64,000 nucleotides of DNA, taken from contig CAUYLG010059013.1 in the NCBI GenBank assembly GCA_963573385.1, positions 1 through 64,000 on the forward strand, given 5' to 3'. The translations under genes were made by a program, and so were the position numbers. This document shows positions 1 to 11,744 of this stretch, piece after piece (position 1 is the first letter of the stretch; the number at the start of each line of letters is the position of its first letter). The stretch is from Cacajao melanocephalus (lineage: Eukaryota; Chordata; Mammalia; Primates; Pitheciidae). The notes under the pieces are model-generated. The model did no database searches, had not been told where the DNA came from, and saw nothing but the letters and a program-made list of their open reading frames with translations.

Positions 1-18
1 CACACACACACACACACA
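1..18. repeat. CA dinucleotide microsatellite, cut by the window edge
   Basis: The window opens with nine uninterrupted CA units. The tract probably continues to the left, so its true length is unknown. Confidence 0.9.
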
Positions 19-889
19 ATTTGGGGGAAAAAGTGATAGCATGGCACATGTCTTGGGCACTTCCATCAGTTTTAGTGACTCAATGAGAGCATCCATATAC
101 AGCAACGTTCCTTTATTTCTAGCTTTTCCATTGGCAGGCCAGGGGAAAGAAAAATATAATTTTCATTTACTATTAAGAGACAAGGTAAAATAAAATGAAA
201 GGATTCCATGATTTAAAATTTGATCCAGATGTTCAAAGCTATAATTCATTTCTTAACTAGGGGCCTACATTCTACAAGCCTGTGTCTTATTAGTCCTACC
301 AGGTGTATGGACTGTATTTTAGCAGAAACATGTGATGACTAGGATCTCACCCCACCCCCAGCCCCTGCTGAGCGGTGAACCTGAGCGTCATGGCTGTGAG
401 GCCCTGGTCCTCTCCTCCCACCCCCAGCATCTTCAGCCAGCACCAGACAGTGCCCCTCTCCCGCGTTTCTGTCACCTGATGAATCGTCTGAGTCAGCTAC
501 AAAGCGAGTGCTAAAAGCCCAATCTGGAAGGGACAGACTTGAAAGTAGTAATTATATATTTTCAATTTGAAAATTGCTTGAGATGAGAGATTCGAAATCT
601 ATTTGGGGACGCATAAATAATACACTGGTAATTGGCTCATTTTTACATCAGCCTTTCCATTTAAACACCCAGGACAACGAAGGAAAAGTGCTACGGAAAT
701 AAAAGTGAGATCATCTATTTCTTGCCCACATCTTATTTGTTACGTTCTTGACATGATTAGTGGAACATATCTCCACTGTCATGTTCTCAAAATAATCAAG
801 AGTGCTGATACCTCCACGGGGAAACTGAGGGCCTGAACTTATTAACTGGAACATTTGGTCTGTTCACACCTGATGTCATTACTGACGTG
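19..889. other. Unassigned sequence
   Basis: AT-rich non-coding DNA with a short GC-richer patch around 345-470. The 60-codon frame inside that patch has low-complexity proline and histidine content and no recognisable domain. No repeat family was recognised. Confidence 0.5.
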
Positions 890-1393
890 TCTGTCTGTCT
901 TCCGTTCGGTTATTTGTTTTCTATTTGTTCCATCTGTTTTTTGTTCTATCTTCTTCTCTTGTTTTCTTTTGGATGAACTGAGCCTTTTAGAGTTTCTATT
1001 GTATTTCCCTCATTGACTCTTAAGCTTTACCTTGAGGTATTGTTTTTAATGGTGGTGATTATCTATTGATATAATTTATCAGTGTCTACTATTAAAGAAT
1101 ATCTTGTGTACATATTATATGGTCTATGTGATTTAAAACAGTATACGTTCATTTTCCCTCTCATTCTCTGGGCTATTACTGTCACATGTTATTTCTGTGC
1201 ATGTTATAAACTCTACTGTTTTTGCTTTAGATGACCAAACATCTTTTTAAAAAAATAAGGAATGGAAAAGATGCTTCCTATTTAGCCACATGTCTGCATT
1301 TGTCTGAGCTCTCTACTTCTTCAGGAGACTCCAGTTTCCATCCAAGGTACAATTTTCCTTCCATCTGAAGAAGTCTGACTGATTCTTGTAATG
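890..1393 (-). mobile_element. Ancient L1 (L1M/HAL1 clade) fragment, antisense
   Basis: A T-rich stretch whose order of motifs matches the antisense strand of ancient L1 5'/ORF1-proximal sequence: a block around TTCTTTTGGATGAACTGAG (957-975), a T-rich middle, then a block around CCATCTGAAGAAGTCTGACT near 1361-1380. The same family continues in antisense at 19-21 kb. The copy is highly diverged and has no open frame of note. It is a truncated fossil with no expected function. Confidence 0.6.
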
Positions 1394-1474
1394 CATTGCT
1401 CCCGTTGTCTTAGTGGGCACCTGGCTTTGAGGGAGCCTATTCTGCAGCCCCATGTGCCAGGGCCACATCTATTT

Positions 1475-1560
1475 TGCTCTCTGTGGCGTCCCAGCCCTGG
1501 GCACAGTACTTGCCTATTGTGTGCTCAGTTATCTTTTCTAATTGACTCATTAACAAAGAG
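1475..1560 (+). mobile_element. Possible L2 3'-end fragment
   Basis: The run from the 'cagccctgggcacagtac' text to 'gtgctcagttatc' followed by 'attgactcat' resembles the L2 LINE 3' end, which has a 'cctggcacatagtaggtgctcaataaat' style core followed by a short A/T-rich repeat. The similarity is weak, and chance or another family is possible. Confidence 0.3.
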
Positions 1561-3439
1561 CAAGAAGGACTTGACCGCCATGCACATTAGGTCACGGCTG
1601 CATGGCTCTCTCCTCAGGCCTGGGCTTCACTCCTGTGCAAGGACTTGGAATAGCACCTTGATCACACCTCCACCTACACTGCCAAGGGGTGCAGCCCCTC
1701 CTTCCCTACGGACCCTGGCAGCCGATGCAGTGCGGTCAGAGGGAGTCCCTTCCTCCTGGTTGGAAGCTTTCGCCCGGTGTGCACCTCACCAGGCTTGAGG
1801 ACCGAGGGTAGGCCTGCAGAGCTGGGAGGCCCAGCTGGAGTGAGGACCTCCGAGGTGGAGCAGCTGTTACCTCCGCTTTGTCTTCCCTCTGGAGCACTCC
1901 AGGGAGCACCCTTGAGAGGGATCTCATTTTTGAGCTCCAACTAGTAGCAGGTGGAGGGATTTATGTGAATTTTAAAACCTGATGAGTTTTAGCCTCTCTT
2001 AACTAAGGACAGTAGCTTCATGCTGAGCCACCTGCTGCATGCGGGCAATGCTGAAGCAGTGAGCACAGCTAAGCTGAGCTTGGCCAGGATGTCTCGGTTT
2101 TAACGTTGATTGTTGCACCTCGGACGCTCTTTCTCTACACGGGATGACAATGTCCACCCTGCCTTTCTCATGGAAGCTACAGTCAGGTAAGTCCAGGGAG
2201 AGAAAGCGATTTTCAAATGGTCATGCGCTCTAAAGGACAAAAGACAAATGTAATTCTTACTTTAGCAGATGCAGAAAGAGAGGAAAAGAATCATGGGGCC
2301 TGCGACAGAGGAGGCCCAGGGGACCTCGGGCATGGACTGTCTATGGCTGTCCCTTCAGCCGTTCGCCCAGCCAGCAGGCACAAAGCACAGAGACTGAGCT
2401 TTGGGTGCAGGACCCGGGAACACAGGCATGAGAAGACAGCCCCTGCTCTGCATGAGAGGGCCTGGAGAGAGGGGCTGATAGCTGAAGAAGTATTTACTCA
2501 GGAGAGCTGAACAAAATTAGTGCAGGTCACACTGAGCAGGAGAGGGAAACTCAGGGAGAACGAGGCTCCGTTTCTCTTGGGTTTTCAATGGAGAGTCTTG
2601 TTGCAGCACGAAGTCCCCAGAGGTGACAAGGGAGTGGGTTTCAGGCCAGATAAGAGACATCCTATCATCTCTTTAAAATATATGCTAAGGAACCCAGTGC
2701 TTTGTCTTTGCATAGAGACATGCACCCTGCAGTATAATGGATTTCTTTGCTGCACTGGGTAAAATTGTGATTTTATTTGCATAAAATATTTGGAATAATA
2801 AGTGGAGCGTCTTCATTCCCCAGGAAACAGCAGGAGCTGTTTGCTTTACCACTCCAATGCCAGTTCCTCGCAGGGCGCTGGAACATCACAGGCGTGTCTG
2901 GGGCCAGCTGGTGTAGGGGGTGGGCTGAGAGGCATCGTCCCACACAGGGCCTTCACACATGGGTCAAGCCAGGGCGCAGGCAGGGGCCTCCCTGCAAGAC
3001 CTTTATTGCCCTAGAGGCTCCCCTGAAGAGTCCTCAAGCTAGGAAGAAGGAGACAGAAACACTTTCACTCTTCCTACAAAATAACAAATCCGAGAGGTCT
3101 AGGCCTCTTTTTACCAGCCCTGAGGTAATTTCTCAGGCTGCATTGCAAATTCAAAGGAGCAGCTTCAACCCCCCAAACAAAAAGCTGTTGTCCACATTAG
3201 GGCATTTCTTAAACTGATTTTTTTTATAAGAGCAAATCAATAATAAAATGGAATTAATGATGATATTCTATTTGCAATCAGCTGAGATACCATAAGTAAA
3301 TTGTTCAAAGAAAAGAAGAATACACTTCGTTTTGTACTTCTCCCTTTCTGTTACATCAGAAGATTAGTTGAGAAAGTTCACTATATCCTATGTAGAGGGA
3401 TATGAATGCATTTTCCATCTAACTTCCTTCTAAAGTAAA
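1561..3439. other. Unassigned, moderately GC-rich sequence
   Basis: No repeat family or exon was recognised. The longest frame, 2777-3217 on the plus strand (146 codons), has no domain, no splice-bounded conservation that can be seen, and overlaps another frame (2802-3014). These are treated as chance frames. Confidence 0.45.
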
Positions 3440-3860
3440 AGGTGTGTCTGTCCCTGTTACTACTCTCCAACGTGAAAGTCACTCTGCAAGCTTCGCATCG
3501 CCTGAAGACATCATCGGAGCCACTGAGAAAGCCTTCCCTGCGTTCTGCCCCATCCCACTCTGCGGTGTCTTGCTCTCCCTTGCTTTGTAGCTCTGCATGT
3601 CTTCCTACACCTCCCCCTTCCTGGACGATGCCATGCCCGCCCCCCCGAGAAAACAGCCACTCCTCCAATACTGAGGTTGCCTTTTCTTCCTCTAGGGCTG
3701 GCAGCCACCTCCTCATTTGTGATAGGTATGATGAGTGCCCAGACAGGTGCCATCTCACTGTCGTTAGCATCCTCTGCTGGCCCGATCCTCCCCTCACTGA
3801 CGGGTGAGCTCCCCAAGAACCAGCAGTTCATCTTGGTTTTCGCAGGCATGGTGTGTTCAC
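3440..3860 (+). mobile_element. Possible L2-type LINE 3' region
   Basis: C/T-rich sequence with 'ctttgtagctctgcatgtc' near 3582 and then 'gtgagctccccaagaacc' near 3803 followed by a T-rich word. This resembles the L2 tail, in which 'gtaagctccatgagggcagg' precedes the 3' end. Minus-strand and plus-strand frames of 138 and 121 codons overlap here, but they are compositional by-products of the C/T strand bias. Assignment is tentative. Confidence 0.3.
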
Positions 3861-4859
3861 GGTGGACTTAAATTATTGTGTAAGGAAAGAATTGTAGAGA
3901 GACAGGAAGAAAGGGGAGACAGAATGCTAGAACACATGTGTTAAAGAGAAAACAAGCAGAAAGCATGCACTTCAGAGGCTGAGGGGGAAAGGCAGGAGGA
4001 GCTGAGGTCCTGACACTGGAGAAGAACATCTTCAGAGAATGGAAGAGCAATCTTCAAATATCTGAAGGGTTTTAAGGTGGATAAAGCATGACAAGAACTA
4101 GAACCTAGACTGATCGGTCAAAGAGTGAGGACATTTTCACACAGAATTTTCCAGCATTTCAATGGTAAAAGATGCTCTGACACAGAGGCTTTTGAGTTGG
4201 ATGCTGGGTTAGGTGACCTCACCAGTGGCACTGCCCAGCACTGAGCGTCTAACTGTTGGTAGACATACCACCAGTCACATGGTACTCTGCATGAAGCCCA
4301 TCCATCTGCCTCACATCAGGCAAAAAGGAAATAAAATTATCTAGGAGAAGAAACTGCACAGCCCTGAACGGTGGATCTGAAGTACCATCAGTTTCTGGTA
4401 TGCCAAATTCTAAATTCTACATATTTTTTCAAGTGTTGCTAGTAAAAATATTTAGAAGCACTTTTGCCATCCTAGATGTCTTGGAGAAGACTTATATGAA
4501 TGGTTTAAAAAAAGTTCTTATTCAAGACTGCTTATGGATCTGCTTTTGGAACCGCCTTTCCAAGCACTTCAGAAGCAACATCTCTTGATACAAGAGACAT
4601 CACTTTCCACTGACAGGAAGCCCACCTGTGTTAATATCACTTCCTTATTTTGTAAAGAACTAATGAACATGTGCAGATTATGATGCAAAGACCCCCTTTC
4701 AAAACAGAAGTAAGTGAAATACTTGATATTTAATGTTTAAAATGATTTCACCAATGTGATATCACTGCCACAAAAGGTTCCACATAATCTAATCATAATA
4801 GAGTAATCAGATATTGCAGAATGTGGGGCATTTTACCCGTCTAACAGATAACTGCCGGA
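3861..4859. other. Unassigned sequence
   Basis: AT-rich, non-coding. The segment about 4050-4250 has wording reminiscent of an old mammalian interspersed repeat ('atcttcaaatatctgaaggg'), but no family could be fixed. Nothing else was recognised. Confidence 0.4.
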
Positions 4860-5405
4860 ATCCTCAGGAAAGTCAACGCCATGACAAATACATCAAATTG
4901 AACAGGAGGGAGCCAATCCAGATCAAACAAGACTGAAGAGATACAACGAGTGCAACTGTCAAGGGTGACTCTTTGATTCCTGGATCAAACCAACACAGCT
5001 ATGAAAGATCTTTCACATACAACCGAGAACCCAGTAGGAGTATTTGTCTTGTGTGTTAATACTAATGTGCTAATACCAATTAATAGTAATATTAGGGGTA
5101 GCAGTATTTTTGGGATGTAGATTTGATACTAAATGACAACTTTGATTTACCATATTTTGAGTATGCAGGAGAATGTTTTCATTCTCGGGTGGTACATGTG
5201 AAATACTCAGGGCTGACATGTAATGTCTGCAACTTACTTTCAAAGGATTGGCAAGAGAGAAGCTGTGTTTGTGTCTGTGTCTGTGCATTTGGACAGTAAA
5301 TGTGGTAAAGAATAACAATTAGTTAATCTAGGTGAAGGGTAAATAGGTGTCTATGAGGCTATTCTTTCAGCTTTTCTTTACATTTGAACATTTTCAAAGT
5401 AAAAG
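4860..5405 (+). mobile_element. L1M 3'UTR / 3' end
   Basis: Contains the ordered landmarks of the 3' end of medium-age and old L1s: 'gactctttgattcctgg' (4969), 'atgtctgcaacttac' (5222), and 'gttaatctaggtgaagggta' (5322), then 'ctattctttcag' and 'ttgaacattttcaaagtaaaa' at the terminus. It lacks ORF2, so it is a 5'-truncated or broken copy. The (GT)-rich words near 5267-5285 are a small internal simple repeat. Confidence 0.65.
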
Positions 5406-5879
5406 CAGGAAAACAATTTTGGAATGTTTATGTGTGAAACATTCTAATTTATTCCATGTGCGATGACAACAAAATTCGCTTGTGGACATGGATATGGGTC
5501 CCTCTGACATTTCCTTCTTTCCATCCCTCCTATAACTGAATTGGTCCCCTCCTAAGGTGCAGCTGAGTGACCGTGGCACCTCTTACAGGCTCTTACAGCC
5601 CCTACAAGGGAGAGGTGCCAAGAAGACCCGCACACTGCCTGCCACACAGAGCTGCTCACCTCATGGAACAGTTAAGACAAGCAAGCCCACTCATGCATGG
5701 CAGACAGTGATGCTCGCATTCGGAGAGAGAAATTCACAGAAGTTTGGGGAACACTCAACATGTTTGGAAAACTGAAATCACTACGTTTGGCTGGAGAATA
5801 AAAGAGAGTGAGAGATGAAAAATGGTGTGTAGACATGGTTGTCATGCTGAGAAGCACTGACTTACTTCTGTATTTACAA
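5406..5879. other. Unassigned sequence
   Basis: No repeat or exon recognised. Overlapping frames on both strands (5557-5775 and 5672-5908) are short and featureless. Confidence 0.45.
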
Positions 5880-5990
5880 GATGGGGTTCCACTGGAGTGC
5901 GGTGACACAATCTAATTTGTTCTATGTAGGCTCACAGTAACTTCAAACTCCTGGGTTCAAGCAATCCTCTGGTTTCGGTCCCCTATCACC
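5880..5990 (-). mobile_element. Degraded Alu monomer (FLAM/AluJ-like), antisense
   Basis: Reads in the order of an antisense Alu left arm: 'ctggagtgcggtgacacaat', then 'ggctcacagtaacttcaaa' and 'ctcctgggttcaagcaatcc'. A divergent insert lies between the first two motifs and no A-tail is visible. It directly abuts the left arm of the inverted repeat at 5997. Confidence 0.6.
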
Positions 5991-5996
5991 TAGCTC

Positions 5997-6118
5997 ATCC
6001 TAGTAACAGCCCAGGAGATTGTAGCTATTTTTCTCAGATGAAAAGCTCCATGTGATCACATGGAGGTTATCAGATTTGCCTACAATCTTATTAGGTGATC
6101 CCACTCTGGAGCCAGGGC
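5997..6118 (+). repeat. Left arm of a ~122-bp inverted repeat, holding a 20-bp perfect palindrome
   Basis: This block is repeated in reverse complement at 6496-6618, with an estimated identity of about 80% by eye and one or two small indels. Shared landmarks are 'atcctagtaaca', 'aagctccatgtgatcac' and 'ctctggagcc'. Positions 6046-6065 are a perfect 20-bp palindrome, CTCCATGTGATCACATGGAG. The block has some MIR-like wording, but the family is not settled. Confidence 0.7.
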
Positions 6119-6213
6119 AACATAGCAAGACCCTGTCAATCAAAAAAAAATAGAAAAATTAGTTGGGCACAGTGATATGTGCCTGCAGTCCCAGCTACTT
6201 GGGAGACTGAGGC
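6104..6213 (+). mobile_element. Alu middle fragment, sense
   Basis: 'gccagggcaacatagcaaga', an A-rich linker at about 6140-6150, then 'gtgcctgcagtcccagctac' and 'ttgggagactgaggct'. This is the end of an Alu left arm and the start of the right arm, lacking both termini. It overlaps the end of the inverted-repeat arm by a few bases. Confidence 0.75.
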
Positions 6214-6316
6214 TAAGTTGCCCAGGCTGAACTCAACTCCTGCCCTCAAGACATCCTCCCTCCTTACTTAGTTCCAAAGTGTTGGAACTACAGGCATGAG
6301 CCATGGTGCCCAGCCT
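6214..6316 (-). mobile_element. Alu left-arm fragment, antisense
   Basis: 'agttgcccaggctgaactca' followed by 'ccaaagtgttggaactacag' and 'catgagccatggtgcccagc' is the antisense 5' portion of an old Alu. It meets the preceding sense Alu fragment with no spacer, so the two face each other. Confidence 0.8.
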
Positions 6317-6495
6317 AGACGTAATTTAGAGGGCAGTAGTAGTCTCTGAGGAGACCGAGTGAGAGGAGACACGGTGAGAGGTGTTTTTTCAGCAGGGTTC
6401 ATCTGGGGAAGCCGGCAGGTAACGTGAGGAGCAGCCGCATGGGACACTGAGACCGGTGAGGGTAAGGAGAGGTGGAGTGACAGCGATGGCCACCA

Positions 6496-6618
6496 GCCCA
6501 GGCTCCAGAGCTGGGTTACCCACTAAGACTGTAGGGGAACCTCATGACCTCCACGTGATCGCACGGAGCTCTTCATTTTAGAGAAAACAGCTGCAATCCC
6601 TTGGGTTGTTACTAGGAT
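6496..6618 (-). repeat. Right arm of the ~122-bp inverted repeat
   Basis: The reverse complement of this block aligns along its length to 5997-6118. The palindrome counterpart here is imperfect (CTCCACGTGATCGCACGGAG at 6550-6569). The spacer between arms is about 377 bp and contains the two Alu pieces plus roughly 180 bp of GC-richer unassigned sequence. Confidence 0.7.
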
Positions 6619-7744
6619 CAAATAAGTAAGAGGAGTTCAAGGTTTTAAATTCTAAAAACAGTGATGCTGCCTTACCCTTATGTGTTCAAGGTAATTTTCC
6701 GCTGGTCCCTTATCCCAACTGCGAATGCGGAACCCCCTCATCTCCTGCCCGTGTTTGCTCAGCTCATCAGCCGTATGGAGGGACATCAGAGGATGCCTCA
6801 CACGTGCTGAGGAGCAAGCCCAGCCACCACGTGGTGCCCATTTTCTTTCTCTATTCCTATTCTAGAAAACACTAGGTACTCCTTTTTCCGTTTGTCGTGT
6901 TTCTCTATTGGATACCATGGGTATCCATTACTGCCAGGTACTGCACCTGACCAGGCACATACCTCTCATGCCAAAAAGGTGCCATTACCATTCCGCGTGG
7001 CCCATGGACCCGACAGCTTTCAGAGGACCAAAGCTGTACAGTGGCCGGTGACACAGGGGGCAGACATTCACTTCACCCTTCTGTAGAGACCTGTGTCTAA
7101 GAAGGCCAAAAGTATGGCTGCTTTATCATGCCAATACCTTACTGATTTCAGTGAAATAGCTTTAGCTGTCCCCTTACCACCTCCTTCTCAAGTACCCAAG
7201 GAGAGAACAAACTACCAAATGCTATACTCAGAATGATCCCTAGCTGAGTGGACCAAAGCCTCGGGAATGAATCAAGTTCACCTTTCCTGGGTGCTCCTTT
7301 CCTTGGATTGGGCTCTCTCCCAGGAAATTCCTCAGTATGTCATAATGTACAATTCTTCCTGATTCCTTAATTTTTCCTGAGTATCTTCAGATATTTTGGG
7401 GATATATGGGACAACTTCAGTACAAGTAAGTTGTAAACAACCGTCTTACAGAATCATGTTATCAGTTTTATTGCATAACTTTTCCCTTCACTTTTACAAA
7501 TAAATGTATAGTATATGTGTAAAGTTTATTGCTATGCATATATTTTTACATTACTTAAAGACAGGGAGGATTTCTTTTCTCTCCGTTTCGCTGGAATGGC
7601 CTGTCATTTCATAGCACACAGTACTGGCCACGTCCTTTAGTTTATAGAAGCAGTGATATATTAACCACGGTATCACCCTCCTAGTCTTTAAGATTCTGCA
7701 CACGCTTTAAAATAATTTTTCTAATACATGTTCCTGTAGCAACT
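6619..7744. other. Unassigned sequence
   Basis: No repeat family or exon recognised. It includes a 12-bp perfect palindrome with a CACGTG core at 6825-6836, which in isolation carries little meaning. Confidence 0.45.
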
Positions 7745-8065
7745 AGATATCAGTATGAAGAGAAAAACATGAACCTTGACTCTTACTTCATACCATGGAT
7801 AAAAATTAATTTGAAGTGAATTATAGACCAAAATATGAATGCTAATATATTCAAAATGCTAAAATATTCAAATTGTAAGAAAAAGGCAAATACAAATGTA
7901 TATGACTTTTAAATGAGCAAATATCTTTTAAATAGGACATCAAAAACACTGAACATAACAGAAAAAACATTGGCAAGCAAACTGAACTTCTTAAGATTAA
8001 GAGCCTTTCTTTATCTAAAAGTATAACTAAAAAGGTATACAGACATTATAAAAGATGGAGGTTTC
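7745..8065 (+). mobile_element. L1M ORF2 C-terminal fragment
   Basis: Sense-strand match to the L1 ORF2 region downstream of the reverse transcriptase: 'aacatgaaccttgactctta', then 'aaaattaatttgaagtgaa', and 'ggcaagcaaactgaacttct' leading to 'aagattaagagcctttc'. It carries many stops. No 3'UTR or A-tail follows at 8066, so this is an internal fragment. Confidence 0.7.
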
Positions 8066-8399
8066 TTAAGTTCAGGGTTCCTCAGCTGTGGCACTAACTG
8101 TTGGCTGTTTCACACTGTCCCCATGGAACTTGGGGGGCAGGGAGAACAGAGGCAAACATGAGGCTCACAATGCCTGCTGTGACATCAATGCCTGCTGGGT
8201 AACAATGTCCTGTCTCTGACCCAGGCATCTCTTGTCTTATTCCAGAACCCATGACACTATGGCAGGCCAACTTACTAGCTTTCAAGTAAGGTGACATCTC
8301 AGACCATCACAGGTTTTGACAGGGGTCCTCTGAAGCACCACAGGAGTTGGACATTCCACATATCTCTAAGTAGTAATATACAACGGATCCAAAACAGAA
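8066..8399. other. Unassigned sequence
   Basis: Non-coding. The words around 8070-8130 vaguely recall old hAT-type DNA elements, but too weakly to assign. Confidence 0.4.
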
Positions 8400-9600
8400 A
8401 AAAGAATTAGAACTCAAGATTCCTGAGCCACAGAGCTGACAATTGGAGGCTGAATCAGAGAGACCCTGAATTCAGTGACATACAGAGACAACAGGTGGGT
8501 GCACCAACCCCTTTCCTTGATAGGCTCCAAGCATTTTGTCTGTAGGTTTGCAACTTCCCAGGCAATAAATTAATAGAAAGAAAAAAAAAACAACTTCCAT
8601 CTGGAGAGAAATTAACAAGCCAAAGTAAAAAGACCCGGAAATACTAACAAGCAGTACTTCTCTGAAACTCCCAGTCTTCATCCTAATACAAGACCCATGG
8701 AGAGCTTCCAATCACCCATGAGTGCTTCGTATCTACTTATTAATAAGAGGCCAGTGGGGGAATGCTCTGTCATGAATGATGTACTCCAAAACAAACAGGA
8801 GCAATGTGAGGCCAGAAGAAAACTTCCAGAAACTATGGTTAAGCTCCTCAGAAAGAGAAAAAAAAGTTAACAGGTCATTGAAATATCATCAGGATGCTGT
8901 AGAAAAGAAACATCCTAAGTATTAGAAAGATCCTTCAGAAACGAAAAAAAAAAGCCGGTAGTTGGGAGGTAAATTTGAAGGGATTTCCCATAAGCTAGTA
9001 TAAAACCAGAAAGAGAAGTACTATAAAAGAGAAAAGTAACAACGTAAAAGAAAGAATTATCGAAGAAATAACACAAAACAATCTCAACAATCAAACGACT
9101 TGACTTCACATGTAGTTAAGACTCGCCTAGTCCTTGGCGTAATGAAAAGAAAACCGGAAATACTAGCATTTGAAATTCCAGAATAAAGGAGGGAAAAGCT
9201 TTCTGGTTGTGGCTGAGGATAAAGGGGGTTGGGGCAAGAAGCAGCTCACAATCAGATGGGCCTGAGGAAGGATGGCCCAGAACTCCCCACAGCAGTGGAT
9301 CAGTGCTGCAGAACTCTCAGGGGAAAGTACATTCTACCCATTCACAGCTTCCTTCCATGCAACGTTCCTCAGGAAGTTCCTGGAGAATCTGCTCCACCAA
9401 AGCAAGGAAGCAGAATGACCAAGACAGGGAAGACCGGTCCAGGGGCCAGGGAGTCCACCCGGGAGAGTGGGAGGGTCTTGCAGGATGATAGTGAAGGGTC
9501 CAGGCGGGCTGCTGTGGCAGGCGGCACAGGAGGGAGAGTGATCCAGACTGTGGCCATGGAGGCTGGCTAAAGCTTTCCAACCCACAGGGAGGACCATGTG
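8400..9600 (+). mobile_element. Possible ancient L1 5'-region fragment
   Basis: Purine-rich sense strand with several runs of 'gaaacttccagaaact' and 'aaagagaaaaaaaagtt' style typical of old L1 5'UTR/ORF1-upstream DNA, grading into GC-richer text at about 9190-9590. The nested 87-117-codon frames on both strands at 9207-9670 overlap each other and none shows a domain. Family assignment is an inference from texture and context only. Confidence 0.25.
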
Positions 9601-10012
9601 CTTCCATCAGAGCTGCCAACAAAACACTACAGGGAGTTAATTGTCTCCTGGACAAACATAATCTACACACCCTCCTCCCCAGAAGGTAAGCAGGTCACAC
9701 TAGGCCATTCTGCAGAGTTCAGTAACTACACAGGTGTAACACTGTGAGCAGGGAATGCGTATCTGACTAAATCCTGGTTCATGATTGCTTTGGGAGGTCA
9801 GCATGGTGAGCAGTGGGGAGGGGGGAAGCTGGGGGAGGAAGGATAGAGTGTAAGAGAGGGAAAGTCTAGTATTTCCAGGACACATCAATATAGCTAAGAA
9901 TGAATAATCAAGTATTCATATAAGCATATCACTAGGAACATAATGGAAAATAAGGAATTCCTTAAAGAATAGAAAATGAACCTAGGTTCAGACAGGATGG
10001 AAGGAGCTATAC
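9601..10012. other. Unassigned sequence with a G-rich patch
   Basis: Nothing recognised except a G-rich stretch at about 9810-9840 with several runs of four or more G. Confidence 0.45.
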
Positions 10013-10299
<287 letters not shown>

Positions 10300-11744
10300 G
10301 TATTTTTCTTTTTAAGTCTTTCAGTATTATCTTATTCTTTTAAACATAAAAATTAAATTACTTCAATAAATATAAATTTTATAGTAGGATGTGGAGGAGA
10401 AGGGCATGGAGGAAGAGAAACAGGTAGGAAATAAAAGCTAAGTCCTTGGTCGGTGCCATAAGCAAAGTGAGTGGTCTGGAGAGAACACTTCCCAGGACTT
10501 GCTGACTGCAACGGCGTGTAGCTGCTGAAGTACGGCACTTTGGTGGAAACAGATGGGCAGTGTGTGTGGGCGAGGAATATAAGAGCTGTAAGGACAACAC
10601 CTTTCACACTAGAGGGAAATGAGACAGCATTCTCCAAATAAATATTCAGGTGGTAATTTGCCATACAAAAAATTTCAGCTGTAAAATATGTTCGCCTCAT
10701 AAGGAGGTACTCCCCAGATGACACGATTATCATGGAAATAACGAAGGTTTCAATTTCCCTGATTTAATATTTGACAAAAATGCCATTTACTTGTCATTAA
10801 GTGTTTACTTTAGATACACGGCAGTTTATTCTAACCTTTGACACATTATTTAAAAAGAAACTCACCCCAGGTCCATGGTGAAGATAAGATAATCTCTCAC
10901 TCTCAGATAGGAGTCTTATGAAAACAGATATGATTATTGTAATCCCTTTTAGTTACTGCTACAGCTGCACAAAATCTTTAACATAAAGCAAATGTAAACA
11001 GTATTTGTAGGTATAATTTGAAAGTAAATAAAAAATGACTTAGAAATAAACATGGAATAAGAGAAAATAGTCTTTAACAGTCACTTCTTCATGGACTGTC
11101 AGGCACAAGGTCAGTTTGGGTTTTAATTGACAGGCTCAGCACCAAATCACGGACTTGACGCATCCGCCCTCGCCATGGGTGCAGTCCGTCCGCTGGTGCC
11201 CAATGTCCTGCAGTGTCTAATTTACAGATCCAGGTATATTTTACCTTCCTCCTATCTCTCCATCCTGGCGTAATTTACCCTAAACCGACCAGATCATTTT
11301 CCACATATTAAGTAGCTTTCAACTCAGGTCTTATTCCTCACAGCTGTATTTCCCCTTCCACTTGCATCCCTGAAGTTACTCCCACATGAAAACTTTACCT
11401 GACCCAAAAAAGCAAAGGGAAAAACCTGGAGAGCCAGTGCGTGGTGTGGTTCACTGTTTAACAGCCGGGAGCCAGAACCTTGCACTTGAAGTGGATGCTC
11501 AGGAAGTCCTTGTGAGCTAACTAAGAACGTAAGAACGCCACCCACTTCATTCAGGAAAATGAGACAGGATTTCACACAGTGTGAATGAGCGTACGTGGAA
11601 CAAGCAGGTTATTATCGATATTCGGCAAGGGACGTCCATGGACAGGAAATCTGGGGAGCCACCATCAAACGTCAAAATTTCTGACACTGCACACATAGTC
11701 TTACATACTGTCTCGCCTGTTGTGATATCTCACCAGAGTAATGA
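10300..11744. other. Unassigned sequence
   Basis: No repeat family recognised. The 126-codon minus frame at 10353-10733 has no domain and no codon-use signature that can be judged by eye. It is probably a chance frame. Confidence 0.45.

Noticed and set aside
2777..3217. 146-codon plus frame as a gene
   Set aside because: No domain, an overlapping frame open in another phase, and no splice or polyadenylation context.
3381..3849. Opposed 112-138-codon frames on both strands
   Set aside because: Simultaneous openness on both strands is typical of strand-biased composition. The block may be an L2 relic.
6825..6836. CACCACGTGGTG palindrome considered as a regulatory E-box
   Set aside because: One short motif without a promoter, gene or conservation data does not support a regulatory call.
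9207..9670. Cluster of five overlapping frames on both strands
   Set aside because: Mutually exclusive frames and no recognisable protein. Better explained as a GC-richer non-coding patch.
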